Positions 60,084 to 64,000 of a DNA stretch of 64,000 bases are shown piece by piece. The notes below the pieces were generated by a model, which worked only from the letters and a program-made list of their open reading frames with translations, had not been told where the DNA came from and searched no databases. The first letter of the stretch is position 1, and each line of letters opens with the position of its first letter. This DNA is from Thuidium tamariscinum (Eukaryota; Streptophyta; Bryopsida; Hypnales; Thuidiaceae). The translations under genes and the position numbers were made by a program. The DNA is taken from assembly GCA_947034885.2 (NCBI GenBank), contig OX344754.2:15270501-15334500 (forward strand). The letters run 5' to 3'.

Positions 60084-61667
60084 GCTTTACCGGCTATTAT
60101 CCTTCAATTCCCATATTCAACAGGGTTTTCAAGTACCTCCTCCGGTGTGAAAACTGCCCAAATTCAGTGTCTCTATTCATACAACATTAGATCTTCTAAC
60201 AAACAACAGTTTCAAAACCTCTTTAAAGTAATATTGATTGTTGGTCCTAGCTTGGTTTGCATTCAAACCGTCATGCAAGTGATCTTCTTTTAATGTAATA
60301 ACCTTTTTAATGTAATGTAATGTGTCAAACCAATCTTAGGCCTTGTTCCTAATAGAAGGTATAATTAGTGCAAAGTTTGTTGTAATGTAACAATATAAAA
60401 AAGATGTTGTCAAAATGCAAGGTTTTCATTGAAAAAGTGTTAAGATGTCATTGGTGTTTAGTAGAACAACTACATGATGAACCACATGAATAATAAGTGG
60501 TGATAAATGAAATTATGAAGCAATTTACATTTAGTACACCATAATAGGTTAGATGTTTTCTTGAAAATGTGATGGAGTTCTATCCTACTCCCTTTGTCTC
60601 AAAATAGAGTTGTGGTACTCCTACAATTCTTCCAAAAAAAGCATGGATTTGTGAGAGAGTAAAACCCAATTATTTATTATCCCATTTCTAGTGACGCACT
60701 CTGTATTAACTTCCTTTTTATTCTCAAATGTTGGATTAGGTGACGACCTATGAGGAGGATCCAAAGTCAGCATCATGGTCAACCCCGGCTTCATTGTAAA
60801 TCAACAAACCATCAAGTGCCAAGTGTTCTGCAATAGTAAATACCAGTGACTCACTGGTAGTGAGTTCTCTCCTTGTAGCAACCCAACCCATTTGAAGAAT
60901 TCTCTTGAAATACCTTTTCTCAAACCCTAATTCAGCGTGGATCAAGAGTTTGTGGGCTCTGAACCCAAGGGGAGGTGGCTTTGAATTGACACAAGCTACG
61001 CGAGACAAGAGGAATTGACCAGAGCTACATGTTTGTTGGAGACCCCATCTGAGGTTTTCTCAGGAATTACATTGCTGCTTTCGAAGCTTGGACGCTATAT
61101 TGTTGATTCATGGAGAAGAAGAACTTTGGTTTAGACTTTAGGACCTTTATATGGAAGGTCTAGTACTGGACAATGGCAGGAATAGTGAGAATAGTGGACA
61201 ATGACATTACCTCGTGGAGAGGAGGATTCTTATACGATTAATTCATTGATTCTTTGAGGAGGGATACGGTAGTGAGAGGATTGTGGTATGTCATAGAAAC
61301 GGGTGGTGTTTTCTATGGACGGGTGGAGGATAGTATTTGTGTGCGTTCCAAGGCGTGGGTCTGAGAATTTTGGATATTCTGGGATTCTTAGGAGCCATGA
61401 GACGAGAATGGGAGTCTCATTGGGCGGCTGACCTTCGGTGGACTGTGCACTGCCATTTGTTTTACCAGAATATGAACAAAATTGATTTGGTTTACATTTA
61501 CAAACCCGTTTGTTGAGGAATTCGAATGTTCAGTGATATCGTGGTGAATTCTGCTTCCTGAATTATGTAGGATATATCTATAGGTTATGGTGCATTCGTT
61601 CATACTGGGTGGGCTATTCACCGCAGGACATTGAAAATGTTGTAGACGCGTACAGCGTCGGTTTCTG
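60084..61667. other. Spacer identical to unit A
   Basis: Identical to 30584-32167. Open frames at 60748-61008 and 61388-61741 (minus) are unrecognised. Confidence 0.45.
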
Positions 61668-62626
61668 CTACTTCTCATAGCATCCCCTGGCATGACTTCG
61701 TAGTGTTCGGCCAAAAATTTTAGAATCCAAGAAATTATCATTCGAAGTGCCGGCAGTCATGACAGACCTGTCTTTGGGCTCCCACCGAATCCCAACAACC
61801 TTCAATCGCACCATCGATTTGGTAACAATCTAGTTCCCACTCGATTCACGCCACTTATCGAACTTTAGTGATGGACCGGGACGGAACTCAAATCCATCCA
61901 TCTGCGTGCGTGGGACAAAGATCCGTGCTGGCTCACAAGCTACTAGAAACATTAGGCAGGAGCATAAAACTTCCTAGCGCAATAATACAGCAAAATTTGC
62001 AGAAAGGGAGTGGTTCATGCAAAACCTCCCAGAGAAAGCGATGCAAAAGATTGAGTGTGAAGTTTGCACAATGCAATCTGAGGAAACAAGACAAATGAAA
62101 GAAGAGAGATCAATCTGCTCGAGAACAAAATTTCACAGAAAAATCTAGTAGCAAGCATTTTCACAAAAAATTATAGGACTGAGTAATGTAAAATCTCCAT
62201 TCACCATACAGAGGAACTTTGAGCCTTTACCCTACAAAAATCTCGAAACGTGCACAATCTAAGATTTTGCATAAGACGAGTGAGTGACTCGTGAAAACTG
62301 ATGAAAGTGATGTGAAAGAAGAGATGTTGCACTAGAAAAGATGTGGACGAAGACTCAAGTCGTCGTACCTGCCAAGAATCCATTGTGCATGACTTCGGTG
62401 ACCTCAGCTTCGACTTCTGTGTTCCGCCCCATCTGACTTCGTTACAGATGGGGCGGAACATAATGCACTTGAAATCGACCCAGAACACCACAGAGCCCGT
62501 ATTCGGGCGCACTCGCCCTTCCGACACATTCTCCAGCGTCGTCACGGTCAAGGAGTAGCCGAGCTATTCCGAGCATCGCTCCGCGTCCACATCCTTGAGC
62601 AGGCGCCGAATAGTGCTCGTCGCGAG
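61668..62626 (-). pseudogene. NRPD7/NRPE7-like RNA polymerase IV/V subunit 7 relic (unit B)
   Basis: Same two-exon structure as 32168-33125: exon 1 62626-62369, intron with GT...AG ends, exon 2 from 61939. Exon 1 reads STIRRLLKDVDAERCSE, then a TAG shared with unit A, then LGYSLTVTTLENVSEGRVR. Unlike A it has no single-base addition and keeps the two bases A lost, so the frame is better preserved up to CIMFRP. A perfect foldback follows at 62421-62459, after which the match continues in another frame. In exon 2, a 12-bp micro-inversion (61831-61842) changes Ser-Ser-His-Ser to a run ending in TAG. The shared TAG means the gene was already dead before duplication. Confidence 0.6.
62421..62459. 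repeat. Perfect 15-bp foldback in the subunit-7-like exon
   Basis: GTTCCGCCCCATCTG (62421-62435) and CAGATGGGGCGGAAC (62445-62459) are exact inverses around ACTTCGTTA. It sits where the coding match changes frame, so one arm may be a templated duplication of the other. Confidence 0.85.
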
Positions 62627-64000
62627 TGCAGCGGATCGCCCAGCTCTTAGGGTTCCCCGTTCCTCTTAGTAGACGCAGCTCCAGTGAATGGACCGTAAGC
62701 GTGCCCATAAAAATCTCTATTAGTTCTATAATTAATTGAAATTGCTATAATTGCTATAAGCATAAATTTAAAAAATATATAATTAAAAATAATAATTAAT
62801 TTTTATTGATCATAGCTATGAAAAAAGTATAAAAATTTAACATGCAAGTGTTCTATTTTTATTATTAAAATAAAAAACATCAATAGTAGTGACTTTGAAG
62901 TTGAATTACCTATTAAATAAAATAGCTTTCTATATTGATGACAAAAAATTGATAATTATTTCTTTATTAATGAATATTGAGTGCCCTAGTTGTAAAGAGA
63001 CGAATAGACATGATTTGGCCATAGAATTTTAAGGCTTCACAACTAAAACTAGGAAATAAAGTTATGATAAATAAAATCATGAAATAAAGCTTGAAATAAA
63101 GTCATGAAATGAAACCACAACTTGACTCTAGAATTTGAAATGAAAAACAACTAAAGGTGTGAAATGAAGTCACAATAACAATAAGCGCATGGAATCAATT
63201 GAATAATCATGTCACAAGATTGAAGTGATGAAGAAACACTTCAAGTTCAACCACAACTATTACACCAAATAATTCTAAGGTCCCTTTTTCCCACAATTTT
63301 ATTTTTTTAATAGAAGTAAGCTAGGGCTCATTTGCTCTATGCTCTAGTGACACATATTAAAGATTGACAATTTTTTGTTTCTAACTTTGGAAACCTTAAA
63401 ATAGGTCACCTTCTTGCAAAGAACAAGCATTTAGTAGAAGAACAAATTCAAATAAAGTATGAAGTAAAGGCCACAATGGGCATGGAGATGAGTTAATTAA
63501 ATGTGTCGATGGGTAAAGCAACTTTTCGTAGAAGTAATTATGTGCATCTTGTGCAATAGTTTCTTTATGATTCTAAACAAAAGCATTCAAAAGATAATTA
63601 TTACAAAAGTCATAATAATATTTTTTCAAATTCGATGTCAATATGAGGATTTTAGTAAAATTAACTTCAAAAAATTAATTTGATTTTTAATTTTATTGGA
63701 TGGATTGATGTTTGTTCAAAAGCCATTCATTCATTCTATTTTAGCTAATTCCACAACTCTTAAAGTCCTAAGTATCCCTTAATACGATACTTGAAAATTC
63801 TTGTGATCTCAAATTTTGGTATACTTTTTTGAAATCTTTATTAGATAGATAAACTCATTAGCTTTTTGGAAATAATTTAAAAATTTTAATCTCATGTTTA
63901 AAGGCAAAATTTATGCTACACAAAGTTTAATAAAATTGAGGTCTCCTAAAAATAAGCTTAGGCCTCAAATAATTCTTCAACTTTCAAAATTTGAAATCAT
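62627..64000. other. AT-rich spacer to the window end
   Basis: Colinear with 33126-34504. No gene, RNA or mobile element supported; homology to A continues to the last base. Confidence 0.5.

Overview
The window is nuclear DNA of a land plant. It holds remains or copies of plant genes: a GONST3-type Golgi nucleotide-sugar transporter, a UBP12/13-type deubiquitinase, a Pol IV/V subunit-7-like gene and a DUF641/GIL1 fragment. It also holds Copia and Gypsy LTR retrotransposons and several families of DNA transposons. The long AT-rich spacers and the intronless kinase type fit a seed-free plant (moss or relative), but I cannot fix the species. No tRNA, rRNA or CRISPR was seen.

The main structure is a direct duplication with a period of about 34 kb. 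Unit A runs from 3150 to about 37315 and unit B from 37316 past the window end. Sampled spacers differ by roughly 3-6%. Ancestral order: an unrecognised decayed gene, an AT-rich spacer, a TTAA-flanked inverted-repeat element, a kinase gene (minus strand), the transporter gene (plus), short tandem repeats, a DUF641 fragment (plus), an NRPD7/NRPE7-like pseudogene (minus) and another AT-rich spacer.

Since duplicating, the copies have gathered different insertions. A has a Gypsy fragment at its left edge (213-3149), a 732-bp element (5325-6056), a four-level nest (15222-18729) and a Copia (21197-26970). The Copia sits 45 bp before the transporter ATG, and that transporter copy also lost 524 bp of coding sequence. 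B has a hAT-like element (38077-39766) with a 729-bp element inside it, and a CACTA element (43127-47247) carrying exons of a UBP12-like gene. Because the other copy supplies the empty site, target duplications can be read directly.

Genes likely to work today are few: the two kinases (12703-13872 and 51789-52961) and the intact transporter of unit B (56532-57653). The kinases look more diverged than their flanking spacers, yet every indel between them keeps the frame. In contrast, 29761-32330 and 59261-61830 show no difference at all over 2570 bp, which suggests recent gene conversion or an assembly artefact.

The most interesting items are a roughly 730-bp transposon family with 4-bp target duplications, the gene-capturing CACTA, a Gypsy fragment with an RNase H frame upstream of gag, the Pol IV/V subunit relic with a foldback inside its exon, and the identity tract ending exactly at a micro-inversion.
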